DNA of 15,631 nt from Saprospiraceae bacterium UBA2365 (GCA_002344345.1 DDTL01000003.1:2616-18246), one strand, 5' to 3'. Numbered from the stretch's first letter, positions 6,985-15,580 are shown. A program made the numbers and translations. The notes: generated by a model from the sequence alone, not told the origin.

Positions 6985-9660
6985 TTAAAAATTCACTCTC
7001 GCTCCCAGGTTAAACCTGAAAGGCATACCAAAAAATACTTCCGCGGCATCTGCATCATGTGAGTTGACGATCGTTCCATTTTTCCTGTATGCCTGAAGCA
7101 ATGAATTGTCTGCAGCATCTGAAATATATTCTGTATTGAGAATATTCAAGGCATGTGCAAACAATTGTACCCTGAAAGTATTGATCTTAGGAAGGTCATA
7201 GCTGATCCTGGCGTCAAAGACAGAGCTTCCCGGCAAGCGCCAGGCCTGATCAATATCTGTACTCACCGTTCTTGTAAACGGATCAAAATCAGCATAATAT
7301 TGGGTAAAATATCTGAATCCCAACTCAGCTCTCAACCCTTTTAAAGGTTTCAGGCCAACACGAATATTCGCCTGGGTTTGCGGAGCGCCTCCAACCAGTA
7401 ATTTACCCAGATAATAATTGTATTTAACCGTTGCAGTATCACCTGTGGTATAATCCAGATAACTTCCTTCTGTGTCATCATTGTAAACCCAGGCAGCGAA
7501 TGACAATGAAGCATGGATGTCGACCAACGGGATGGGTTCATAGGCTGCCTCCAATTCAAAACCCAGATGTCTCTGAGATATGCCGCTGGCAAAAATGATT
7601 CCTGCATTTCCATCTTCTGACACATAAGGTAAATAATGAGACTTGTTTTGCCAGTTTGTAAAATATCCGCTGATCCCTGCTTTCAATTTTTGTTCCTCCC
7701 AATGGTATGTTGAACCGAGTTCAACATGCTGAAATCTCTCATTTTTAGCATCCGTGACCAACAAACCTGTTGAAGTCTGGATCAGATTGTCGAAGGTCGG
7801 AACCTGTGAAAGATAAGCTCCGTTGAGGTAAATGCTCAATTCCTTGTTTAGGTTCAATATACCTCCCGCTTTGAGATGAAATCCTGGTTTAAAAGCAGTT
7901 TTTACATTAAATGCTTCATTTCCAGATACATTTTTAAAGTGATCCGTCAATTCATAGCTTACAGTATTCAATCCTGCAGTGAAATAACTGTGCAATATTT
8001 TATAATCATAAACCAATTGACCATATCCGCCATAGCGCTGGATCTGTTTGGTCTGGTTAAAAAATATGGTATCACCTAAAGCAGCTTTGGGTGCTGGTGA
8101 AATTTCTCTGCTAACATCTGTATAAAAATCTCCTCCGAGCAGATCGCGCACCTGATAAAACTCCATGTTTTGAGCGATTCGACCGTCAACACCAAAATGA
8201 AGTTTAAAGTTGTCATTAATTCTATAGTTAATTTTGGCCAGCAAACCATAGGTCTTATTGGCATTTACTTCATTATACAAAATACCAAGAGACTCAACAT
8301 TTTCTTTGTTTGCAGCTATGGTTTTATCAAAATCTATCGGTTTTGCCGGATGATTACCCATATATTGGAATGTTCCTGCACTTCCTGTGATCCCTGAAAG
8401 TCCCTGTATGGTGAAAAGTGAGCTTTGCAAGGATGTTTTTGCATTTACTTTACCATGGTAATTAAGTGAAATCAATGGCTTTTCGCTGTAGCTTTCTTTT
8501 TCATTGAAAAAACCAGAAGCAAAGCGATCCCTTTCTTTACCCATTGAAAACTGTTTTCCTGTATAATTTTCTGATACAGAATTTGCTGTATAATTGCGGT
8601 ATCTGTCAGCCTGATCAGGCAACCAGACATCAAGGGCATCCACATCGTAGGTACTGATGCTTTCTGCAAGATCATCACTCAAAGCGCCAATATTCTGCCG
8701 GAAAGGATTCATGCCATGTTTTTGCGAGGATGTAAATCCGAAAAGTTCGATTTTGTGGTTTTCATTGAATTTGAGGGTTGCACCACCAAACAAAGAAAGT
8801 GCATCGTTCCAGGTATAATCAATCAGGCCATCTCCGTTTTTTTTGGTCATTCCGAAGCTCAGGGCAACATGATTTCTGATCAATCCTGAATTCACCCTGA
8901 ATGAAGCGTTCAATTGGTTGGCAGTACCATATTGCAATTGTGCAAAACCACCAAATTGTTCTTCGGACGGATTGGCAATGACATTCACCGCACCACCTGC
9001 AGAGGGAAATGCAAAATTTGTTGAGGAGGTTCCTTTTTGCAGCTGAATAGATGTAGCAGCGTCTGCCAGTCCTTCCCAATGATACCAGTTGAAGTTGCCG
9101 CCTTCCATATCGTTCAAAGGAATGCCATTGAGCAAGAATCCTATATTTTGCTGATTGAAACCACGGATCTTTATTTCTGAATCACCGGTTCCACCTCCTT
9201 TTTCCGTGATATAGACTGCTGCATTTCCTTCAAAAACATGTGGCAGATCCCGGTTGGCTAATTGGAGAATACTTTGTTCATTTTTAACAGAAGTATGTGA
9301 ATCAGCTGATTTTCCGTCAAATGAGTAATTTGAGAGACATTGGATGTCTGTAGGCAAGGCAATTTTTTTAATCTTCAGTATGCCGAGATCAATATTTTTG
9401 ACCAGATCTGTGTAGAACATGGTTTTTTCATATTTTGGGTATTGCACTGTCAATTCATGAAAGCCCAGGGGAATATCTGCCAGTTCAAACAGGCCGTTTT
9501 TGTCAGAAGTAGCCTTCATTTTGCTGTTAGTTAGCGTGATTTTTGCCCCTTGAATGGCTTTTTCAGTTTCCTGATCAACTATAGTACCAGCTATTTTTCC
9601 CTGTCCATAACTCATTGTACCAGTCAGTATCAACAAAATAAGTATCAATTGAAATCTCAT
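6985..9660 (-). CDS. TonB-dependent outer-membrane receptor with carboxypeptidase-like regulatory domain
   Basis: The 891-residue protein begins with a signal peptide (cleavage near SYGQ-G, residue 20). It is followed by a carboxypeptidase-regulatory-like beta-sandwich at 22-97 (GKIAGTIVDQETEKAIQGAKITL...DKNGLFELADIP), a plug domain at about 125-229 (IKIRGFNQQNIGFLLNGIPLNDMEGGNFNWYHWEGL, then FPSAGGAVNVI) and a long 22-strand-type beta barrel ending in FRFNLGARVNF with the usual C-terminal Phe. It would import a substrate across the outer membrane using TonB energy. The NGIPLNDMEGG plug belongs to a common non-SusC Bacteroidota receptor group whose substrates are mostly unknown, and no SusD partner is adjacent. 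The next gene downstream (186 bp) is the secreted LTD/OB protein, a plausible partner. A candidate promoter (9783-9790) and a 9-bp inverted repeat (9724-9749) lie upstream. The product class is secure; the substrate is unknown. Confidence 0.93.
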   Translation of the reverse strand: MRFQLILILLILTGTMSYGQGKIAGTIVDQETEKAIQGAKITLTNSKMKATSDKNGLFELADIPLGFHELTVQYPKYEKTMFYTDLVKNIDLGILKIKKIALPTDIQCLSNYSFDGKSADSHTSVKNEQSILQLANRDLPHVFEGNAAVYITEKGGGTGDSEIKIRGFNQQNIGFLLNGIPLNDMEGGNFNWYHWEGLADAATSIQLQKGTSSTNFAFPSAGGAVNVIANPSEEQFGGFAQLQYGTANQLNASFRVNSGLIRNHVALSFGMTKKNGDGLIDYTWNDALSLFGGATLKFNENHKIELFGFTSSQKHGMNPFRQNIGALSDDLAESISTYDVDALDVWLPDQADRYRNYTANSVSENYTGKQFSMGKERDRFASGFFNEKESYSEKPLISLNYHGKVNAKTSLQSSLFTIQGLSGITGSAGTFQYMGNHPAKPIDFDKTIAANKENVESLGILYNEVNANKTYGLLAKINYRINDNFKLHFGVDGRIAQNMEFYQVRDLLGGDFYTDVSREISPAPKAALGDTIFFNQTKQIQRYGGYGQLVYDYKILHSYFTAGLNTVSYELTDHFKNVSGNEAFNVKTAFKPGFHLKAGGILNLNKELSIYLNGAYLSQVPTFDNLIQTSTGLLVTDAKNERFQHVELGSTYHWEEQKLKAGISGYFTNWQNKSHYLPYVSEDGNAGIIFASGISQRHLGFELEAAYEPIPLVDIHASLSFAAWVYNDDTEGSYLDYTTGDTATVKYNYYLGKLLVGGAPQTQANIRVGLKPLKGLRAELGFRYFTQYYADFDPFTRTVSTDIDQAWRLPGSSVFDARISYDLPKINTFRVQLFAHALNILNTEYISDAADNSLLQAYRKNGTIVNSHDADAAEVFFGMPFRFNLGARVNF

Positions 9661-9723
9661 GTAAAGATGTTAAGTTTTAGTTTTATGAATGATGAAGGAA
9701 AATCCCTGTTCATTTCTCATTCG

Positions 9724-9749
9724 GGTATATTGAAATTTTGCAATATACC
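9724..9749. promoter_or_regulatory. Perfect 9-bp inverted repeat in receptor leader
   Basis: The arms ggtatattg (9724-9732) and caatatacc (9741-9749) are exact reverse complements around an 8-nt spacer. The repeat lies 64-89 bp upstream of the receptor ATG and downstream of its candidate -7 box, so it could be an operator or a leader hairpin. It is not followed by a T run on the minus strand, so it is not an intrinsic terminator. Confidence 0.45.
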
Positions 9750-9782
9750 TTGAATTGCTCTGAGTCGAGATGATCCGCGCAG

Positions 9783-9790
9783 CAAATGTA
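9783..9790 (-). promoter_or_regulatory. Candidate -7 element for the TonB receptor gene
   Basis: On the minus strand this reads TACATTTG, an exact TAnnTTTG match, 122 bp upstream of the ATG at 9660. No good TTTG/TTG -33 box is found at the usual distance; a gtttaa-like stretch is the closest. The same 8-mer occurs upstream of the Oar-like gene. Confidence 0.4.
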
Positions 9791-9897
9791 ATTTTAAATT
9801 CTTAAACCATTTCTAAGTAAACGTTTAAATGTTGGAATTGTGACTGGTTTGATATGGTAAAATGTTTCTTTTGATGGCTTTAATTCGGAACAAGTAT

Positions 9898-9929
9898 AAA
9901 AAAAGATGGCCGCAAATGCGACCATCCTT
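9898..9929 (-). terminator. Intrinsic terminator of the Oar-like receptor gene
   Basis: On the minus strand the arms gatggtcgc (9918-9926) and gcggccatc (9905-9913) pair with one mismatch around the loop attt, and seven T follow directly (9898-9904). It lies 75 bp past the stop codon at 10004. This is the strongest terminator in the window and isolates the Oar-like gene from the next receptor gene. Confidence 0.85.
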
Positions 9930-10003
9930 TGATATTTATAATTTCACTTGCAACACTTTTGCCTGCAAATTTATTGTAGTCAAAAGTTCGAACAGTCTAT
10001 CGA

Positions 10004-13000
10004 TTAGAAAATCAACCTGAAACCTACCTGCAAGCTATAGGTGGTTGAGGTGCTGAATACGTTTTTGAATGTCTCTGACATCAACTGATTGTTGACAGTT
10101 GCCATTTGGAAGGTTGCTGTTCCGTCGGTAGCAACCGTTGGTTTTAAAATGGCACCATTGCTGTAATTCAATGTTTTCAGAACACCCCAATCTGAATTCA
10201 ACAGATTGCCAAGATTCAACACATCAAAGCTGAATTGCAATGTCCGTTTTTTTCCTCCAATATTGGTGAAAATATCCTGAAGCAATTTGAAATCAAATCT
10301 GTCTCTCCAGGGAAACAAAGCGCCATTTCTTTCAGCATATTTTCCTTTGTTAGCGCTAAGGTACTCATCCTGATCAATATATGCAAAGAATGCATCGCTC
10401 TGTTGCTGGGCAGTGAATAAAACATTGGCACCGCTCTTGATATCAGTGAATGTAATTTCAGAAGGATCGTTAGGAATGTAGATAAGATCAGAGTTGATGC
10501 CGTCCCTGTTGAAATCTGCTGTAAACCTATAACTGAATCTACCTGTATTTAAGCCTTCATAGTACAAGGAAACAGTTGTTCCTAAAGCTTTCAGATATTC
10601 AAATCTGTATGATAAAGCACCAACCACTCTGTGAGGAACTGCATATTCTGAGAAACTCAGATCCAAATCGTTCTGACCTCTGACGGAAACGTTGTTAGAC
10701 CATGCTGAAGCTGCCTGTGACCCTGGGTTACCAGTGATATCGAATGCTTGTGTATAGGTATAAGCAACCATCGCAGAGAAATTGTGTGATAACTCTTTTG
10801 ATAATTGAGCTGTAAAGGAATAGGAACTACCCTGATCAGAATTTGAAAGTACAATGGCTTCACTCATCGAGGCATTTACCCTTCTATCCGCATTGGTAGC
10901 TGCGAAAAAAGGACGGGTATCTTTTCCTCCAAATGCATTCATTGAGCCAATAGGGGCTTTTTGATTAGCATTGAACTGATAAACTGCATTGATGTCTTTA
11001 GTATACAAACCTTCGAGCGTCAATACCATATTGAATGGCAATTTGGCATCAATAGCGAGATTTGATCTCCAAACCTGAGGCATCTTGAAATCTGAATCAA
11101 TGGCTGCGATTGAGCCGGGAGCTTTGGTACCTGCAACATCGGGGAATATTTCAGTATTTGTCAGGTGGTATTTTGCTTCAGGATTGAATTTCAGATTTGC
11201 CAACTGTGCAGCATTGGTAACTTCAACTGTATTTTGTAGCATACCTGAGTTCGTTGGCATATTGGTCAACCAAACGAATGGGATACGACCTGCAAATAAA
11301 CCTGTTCCACCCCTGATCTGGAAACTTCTGTCTCCTTTTACATCATAATTGAAACCAATTCTGGGGGAAATGATCGGAGCCATATCAGGCCATTTTGCTA
11401 CATCTAATGTAATATTGTCTGTACCGTTTACATCAAGGAATTGCAATGCATTAACAGCCGGGTTGGTTTCAAGAGCATTCAGATACAAAGGTAGATCAAC
11501 TCTTAAACCACCGGTAACCTTAAAATTATCGCTTACCCTGTATTCATCCTGCAGGTAAACACCTCCTAAACCAAAAGCCAATTCTGCATAAGGATCTCTT
11601 TTATCAGGAAGAACTGAATACGTGATGGCAAATGCCTCAGGTGTTCCATTGTTGAGGAAATCATTTAAGGAAGAATATCTGTAATAACTGGTACCATATC
11701 TTTGGAAAGAGTTACCGAATTTCAAATAATCAAATGTCAATCCGGCAGTGATGTTATGTTTGCCCAAAGTGTAGGTGATGTTGTCTGTAAACGTTAATAC
11801 ATTGTTGATTACATCGTTTTTCCAGGAGAATAATTCATAACCAAGACTCATGTAAGCATCACCATCTTTTTTAATGTCGATGAATGGGAATGGTTCTGAT
11901 TTGGAAGTTCTTTTATCCTGAATACGAGTATAAGTTGCTAAAAACTGATTGGATACATTCTTGGAAAGCTGTGAGTTAAGTTCAGCGGTGAAAGATCTCA
12001 CACTGTTTTCAAACCCGTAATTTGCATTTTCAAATGCATATGAATTCGCACTGATCCTGTTGGAACTGGATCTTGGGTTCGGAGCACTTGTTCCGTTAAC
12101 TACCTGATCATCCGTTGCAACCACCTCATTATAGCGGAAAGTCATTTTGTTTTTATTGTTGATGTTCCAGTCTATTCTTGCAAGCGCCTTATAATTGGCA
12201 GTTGAAAAATTGGATGCATAGCCTTCAGAAGCTCCTGTGTCATAATTATATTTTTCCATGACATAGCTTTTTACAGCTTCCATGTCGGAGAGCAAAGTCC
12301 TTGATACGTTGGAACCTGTTCTTCCTTCTGCAGATGGAATATAGTTAATACCAGGTCTGGTATTATCCTCCAGTTCGAAGTTAACAAAATAGAACAATTT
12401 GTTTTTAATGATCGCTCCGCCTAACCTGGCACCCAATACCTGAGAAGTGGTTTTATCAAATTCAGGCAATGTATCTTTTCCAATGACCCGGCCATTGAAA
12501 TCCTGATTTCTGTAAAAACCATAAACTGAACCTTCGATGTTGTTGGTACCTGATCTGGTGATGGCATTGATGCCGGCACCGGTAAAATTGGATTGTCTGA
12601 CATCATAAGGAGCCATATTGATCTGGATCTGGTCGATAGCATCCAAAGATATTGGTTGAGAACCACCACCAGGAAGGTTTGTTGAGCTCAATCCAAAGTT
12701 GTTGTTAAAGTTAGCTCCGTCAATCTGAATGTTGTTAAACCTTCCGTCACGTCCGCCAAAACCGCTGCTTCCCTGTGCCTGTGGGGTTAAACGTGTAAAA
12801 TCATTGATACTCCTGCTGATAGAGGGTAACGTTGCAATGGCAGCCTCGCCGACGTTCGTTGCGGCTCCTGTTCTATTTGAATTCAGGATGTTACTTCTGG
12901 TTCCGGCAATGGTCAGACCCTCCAATTGAACGCCTTCCATGTACAAAACGGAATTGAGAATGTAAGTTTCACCTAATCTGAGGTTAATATCCGGTGTGGA

Positions 13001-13270
13001 GCTTGTGGCGTATCCGATATAGCTGATATCCACTTTGTAGGGTCCGCCTGGTTTCATGTTGGAGAAAGAAAATACTCCATTCTCATTGGTAAATGTTCCA
13101 TACTGTGTGCCTGAAGGCGTATGGATTGCAATCACGGTTGCTGCAACCAGACCTTCTCCCTTGTCATCAGTCACTTTACCATTCATGCTACTTGTAGTTA
13201 CCTGAGCCTGGGCAAAAAACCCGATAAGCATCAGTAAAAACAATTGTAAAATTCTTTTTTTCATAGACAT
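10004..13270 (-). CDS. Oar-like TonB-dependent outer-membrane receptor
   Basis: The 1088-residue protein has a signal peptide (MKKRILQLFLLMLIGFFAQAQ). A carboxypeptidase-regulatory-like domain spans about 26-110 (SMNGKVTDDKGEGLVAATVIAI...NENGVFSF...YKVDISYIGY). A plug of the Oar type spans about 135-240 (SISRSINDFTRLTPQ, FNNIQIDGANFNNNFGL, LDAIDQIQINMAPYDVRQSNFTGAGINAITRSGTN), followed by a very long beta barrel ending in SLQVGFRLIF. Oar proteins of Myxococcus and relatives are outer-membrane receptors; in M. xanthus Oar is needed for intercellular signalling in development. Bacteroidota homologues are numerous and their substrates are mostly undefined. Either ATG at 13270 or 13264 could be the start; both keep the signal peptide. 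It is transcribed alone, from a candidate -7 box at 13390-13397 to the terminator at 9898-9929. A TonB energy link is expected from the family. Confidence 0.93.
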   Translation of the reverse strand: MSMKKRILQLFLLMLIGFFAQAQVTTSSMNGKVTDDKGEGLVAATVIAIHTPSGTQYGTFTNENGVFSFSNMKPGGPYKVDISYIGYATSSTPDINLRLGETYILNSVLYMEGVQLEGLTIAGTRSNILNSNRTGAATNVGEAAIATLPSISRSINDFTRLTPQAQGSSGFGGRDGRFNNIQIDGANFNNNFGLSSTNLPGGGSQPISLDAIDQIQINMAPYDVRQSNFTGAGINAITRSGTNNIEGSVYGFYRNQDFNGRVIGKDTLPEFDKTTSQVLGARLGGAIIKNKLFYFVNFELEDNTRPGINYIPSAEGRTGSNVSRTLLSDMEAVKSYVMEKYNYDTGASEGYASNFSTANYKALARIDWNINNKNKMTFRYNEVVATDDQVVNGTSAPNPRSSSNRISANSYAFENANYGFENSVRSFTAELNSQLSKNVSNQFLATYTRIQDKRTSKSEPFPFIDIKKDGDAYMSLGYELFSWKNDVINNVLTFTDNITYTLGKHNITAGLTFDYLKFGNSFQRYGTSYYRYSSLNDFLNNGTPEAFAITYSVLPDKRDPYAELAFGLGGVYLQDEYRVSDNFKVTGGLRVDLPLYLNALETNPAVNALQFLDVNGTDNITLDVAKWPDMAPIISPRIGFNYDVKGDRSFQIRGGTGLFAGRIPFVWLTNMPTNSGMLQNTVEVTNAAQLANLKFNPEAKYHLTNTEIFPDVAGTKAPGSIAAIDSDFKMPQVWRSNLAIDAKLPFNMVLTLEGLYTKDINAVYQFNANQKAPIGSMNAFGGKDTRPFFAATNADRRVNASMSEAIVLSNSDQGSSYSFTAQLSKELSHNFSAMVAYTYTQAFDITGNPGSQAASAWSNNVSVRGQNDLDLSFSEYAVPHRVVGALSYRFEYLKALGTTVSLYYEGLNTGRFSYRFTADFNRDGINSDLIYIPNDPSEITFTDIKSGANVLFTAQQQSDAFFAYIDQDEYLSANKGKYAERNGALFPWRDRFDFKLLQDIFTNIGGKKRTLQFSFDVLNLGNLLNSDWGVLKTLNYSNGAILKPTVATDGTATFQMATVNNQLMSETFKNVFSTSTTYSLQVGFRLIF

Positions 13271-13965
13271 AGATTTTGTTAAAAATTTTGATCACCCGGC
13301 GTTCAAGTTAGATGGTTACAACTTTATACTCAGGTGGTTTAATGAATAAATAGATTGGTTAATCTGTCAGTTTGTTTTGTAACAATGAACAAATGTAAAC
13401 CTAATTTTTAAAACATATATGAAAATCTATTATTAATTTAATCTAAATTTGTTGCACACTTAAATCATTTAAACTTAAGGAAAAGGGTCATGTTTTATTA
13501 TCCTGTTCATGTAAAATTATCCTTACCGGCTGCATTAAATGGTATCATCCGATGTGTGATTTTATACTCCGTTTTACACGTTTTGGATCTATCCGGAGAT
13601 CTGGTTTCTGGAATGCACGAACACTTCAATGTTTTTGATCAATAACATGAATTGTCATACATAATTCATCCAAAAGCAGGGTCAGGCAAAACCGGTTTTC
13701 AAATTTCCATATTCCCGATAGCTTCTGATAAGTTTTGCTTTCAGTATTTATGAAAAAAATGTAGTTATTTAGGTGGTTAGATAATAAGTCTGTTGGCCTG
13801 TTAGTCTCCTTGGATTGAGCGAGTACATTGAGCAAAAGTTACCTGATTTATTCTGGAAACAGAGGTTTTAAACCTTTGTAAAATCATATACCAACAAACT
13901 TAAGGATAACAGACTTTTGTGCTAAATAATTACAAACAAATAACTATATATAAATACTAAATATT
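13271..13965. other. Gene-free region upstream of the Oar-like receptor
   Basis: No convincing gene is seen. A 69-codon minus-strand frame (13626-13835) has no recognisable content. The region holds the receptor's long leader and promoter, a 7-bp inverted repeat (atgaatt/aattcat, 13647-13669), a short palindrome aggttttaaacct (13863-13875) and two stretches rich in ggtt/gtctgtt words (about 13312-13377 and 13771-13809) that may be remnants of a repeat. No tRNA or other RNA gene was recognised. Confidence 0.5.
13390..13397 (-). promoter_or_regulatory. Candidate -7 element for the Oar-like receptor gene
   Basis: On the minus strand this reads TACATTTG, an exact TAnnTTTG match identical to that at 9783-9790, 119 bp upstream of the ATG at 13270. 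The -33 box is not clear. It predicts a leader of roughly 110 nt. Confidence 0.4.
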
Positions 13966-14206
13966 GAGTCTGCTACGAAAAGTCTTTGCCCTCTAAATCC
14001 ATACTGACCTTTTCAGTCTGTACACGCACTGACGATTTTAGTCAGTATATGATCTGACATTTTCAGTCAGCATATACCTAAAAGGGGACTTTTAATTTGT
14101 TGATTTTCAGTTGTTTCCCTTTAATCTTGTGCTGATCTTTGACATCAGTAGATTGGGGCAAAAAACGAATCAAAATCAACAAATTGGACTTTTCGGAGCA
14201 GACTCA
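13966..14206. mobile_element. Complete family 1 MITE-like element
   Basis: This 241-bp element carries 19-bp terminal inverted repeats, gagtctgctacgaaaagtc (13966-13984) and gacttttcggagcagactc (14188-14206), matching at 18 of 19 positions. It encodes nothing. The left half contains a cluster of three hairpins built on ctgac/gtcag words (14003-14077). Flanks are aatatt and aatttt, at best an imperfect target duplication. A shorter decayed copy lies at 1114-1250 and an end fragment at 28-61. No transposase is in the window, so mobilisation in trans is inferred. It ends 23 bp past the phosphoesterase stop codon and may end that transcript. Confidence 0.75.
14045..14077. repeat. Hairpin inside family 1 element
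   Basis: Arms gtatatg-at-ctgac (14045-14058) and gtcag-catatac (14066-14077) pair over 12 bp with a 2-nt bulge and a 7-nt loop (attttca). Two smaller hairpins of the same word set precede it: actga/tcagt at 14003-14017 and actgac/gtcagt at 14028-14046. Confidence 0.7.
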
Positions 14207-14229
14207 ATTTTCAAATTTTCAAATTCTCT

Positions 14230-15387
14230 TTACTTCCCCGATTGAAAAACAAGCCTGATATCCACCAACTCTGAATGACTTCCTACTTTTATCGGTGGTC
14301 CGGCTGTTCCAAAACCACTCGAAACATAAAAATGGGTGTCTTTCTTTTGAAGATAACCCCAGTCGAGTTCGAAAATGGCTTTGGTGATCCAGCTCAATGG
14401 CCACATTTGACCATGATGGGTATGCCCTGAAATCTGTAGATCCACACCGTTTTTCACTGCCTCTTCCAAATGATAGGGTTGGTGATCCAGCAACAAAACC
14501 GGTTTGCTTTTATCAATGCCAACCATCAGTTCATTCAGTTTTTTCCTTGAACTGAGCGCCATCCTTTCTGTGTTGATGTCATTTCGTCCGACCAAATAGA
14601 ATTTTTCATCGATCAACTCTGTCTGATCGATCAACATCCGGATATCGTTCTCTTTAAAATAACTTAGATCGTTATGCGCCCGACCAATATATTCGTGATT
14701 TCCCATAACAGCATAAACACCAAATTTTGGTTTCAATTCCCTGAATCGTTCCAGCAACCTGCTTCTTTTTACAAAATCAATGTTGTCATCTACTATGTCT
14801 CCGGCTATTAAAACTATATCGGGTTTGAGCGAATTCATTCGGTTGATCAGCTTACCCAATTTACCATGACCAGTCATATTGCCCAGGTGGACATCACTTA
14901 CGGCTACAATGTGCAAAGTATCTATGCCCTCCACCTTTTTATTCACTTTCAATTCCAGTTTTTTAACTCGAAGATATCGGGCATTCCAAGCCCCGTAAAC
15001 CACTGTCAATGTGACCAATGCAATGACACTTATTCCAATGACCAATCTTATCTGAGTTGAATTTTCCCTCAAAAATGTTGGTAAAACGGGTACGAAAAAA
15101 TGGATCACACGAAATAAATCCACTAATACAACTGCCAGAAAGCCGTAAAACATAAAACCCAGACTGTAGGCTCCGAATTTCAGCAATGGGTCACTCAGAA
15201 AATATAATTTATTGTACTCCAGTGTTTTACCTAAAATAAACGAGAAGAGAACAAATATAAATCCTGCTATAAAGATTTTATTCTGTACAAAACTACCCGG
15301 GAACGCTGAGGACAGCCTGTTGTAAACATACCAGCCGCCGCCTCCAAGAGTCAGTAAAATGATTGAAAGAAATATTATTATACGCAT
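14230..15387 (-). CDS. Membrane-anchored metallophosphoesterase (YkuE/YaeI-like)
   Basis: The 385-residue protein has an N-terminal membrane part with about four hydrophobic segments (roughly 1-22, 37-55, 70-95 and 113-132). A calcineurin-like phosphoesterase domain runs from about 155 to 380. All two-metal motifs are present: SDVHLG (Asp165, His167), AGDIVDD (Asp197), GNHEY (Asn230, His231), LDHQP (His302) and SGHTHHGQ (His322, His324). Proteins of this architecture hydrolyse phosphoesters at the membrane, and some relatives act on lipid A precursors or UDP-diacylglucosamine-like lipids, but the substrate cannot be assigned here. The gene stands alone, with a family 1 element beginning 23 bp after the stop codon and a family 2 element 29 bp before the start codon. 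Any promoter therefore lies inside or beyond the family 2 element, because the 29 bp between contain no recognisable -7 box. Confidence 0.92.
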   Translation of the reverse strand: MRIIIFLSIILLTLGGGGWYVYNRLSSAFPGSFVQNKIFIAGFIFVLFSFILGKTLEYNKLYFLSDPLLKFGAYSLGFMFYGFLAVVLVDLFRVIHFFVPVLPTFLRENSTQIRLVIGISVIALVTLTVVYGAWNARYLRVKKLELKVNKKVEGIDTLHIVAVSDVHLGNMTGHGKLGKLINRMNSLKPDIVLIAGDIVDDNIDFVKRSRLLERFRELKPKFGVYAVMGNHEYIGRAHNDLSYFKENDIRMLIDQTELIDEKFYLVGRNDINTERMALSSRKKLNELMVGIDKSKPVLLLDHQPYHLEEAVKNGVDLQISGHTHHGQMWPLSWITKAIFELDWGYLQKKDTHFYVSSGFGTAGPPIKVGSHSELVDIRLVFQSGK

Positions 15388-15416
15388 AAAATTATCAAGT
15401 TTTGATTATTTGGTAT

Positions 15417-15580
15417 TAATGCGAATCAAGGGTTGAAAAAAAGCTCCGAAAATCCTTTATTTGGCCTCAATCCTAAAGGAAGATAAAGGATTTTCTAGCT
15501 TTCATCCTTTAGGATCGAGGCAAAAAAGTGAGAAAATCCTGCTTATCTGCAGAATTAACTTTAACCCTTGATTCGCATTA
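15417..15580. mobile_element. Complete family 2 MITE-like element
   Basis: The 164-bp element has perfect 18-bp terminal inverted repeats: taatgcgaatcaagggtt (15417-15434) and aacccttgattcgcatta (15563-15580). The interior is strongly self-complementary: 15448-15460 with 15483-15495 (13 bp, perfect), 15464-15480 with 15505-15521 (16 of 17) and 15487-15496 with 15531-15540 (10 bp, perfect). It has no coding capacity. The same end sequence occurs at positions 3-23, so it is a dispersed repeat. Target duplications are not obvious. Confidence 0.75.

Noticed and set aside
13626..13835. 69-codon minus-strand frame in the intergenic gap
   Set aside because: Composition and content look random, no motif is visible, and it overlaps repeat-like words; not supported as a gene.
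13990..14080. CRISPR-like spacing of short repeats
   Set aside because: The recurring ctgac/gtcag words are 5-6 bp hairpin arms with irregular spacing and no cas genes nearby, so this is a hairpin cluster within a MITE-like element.
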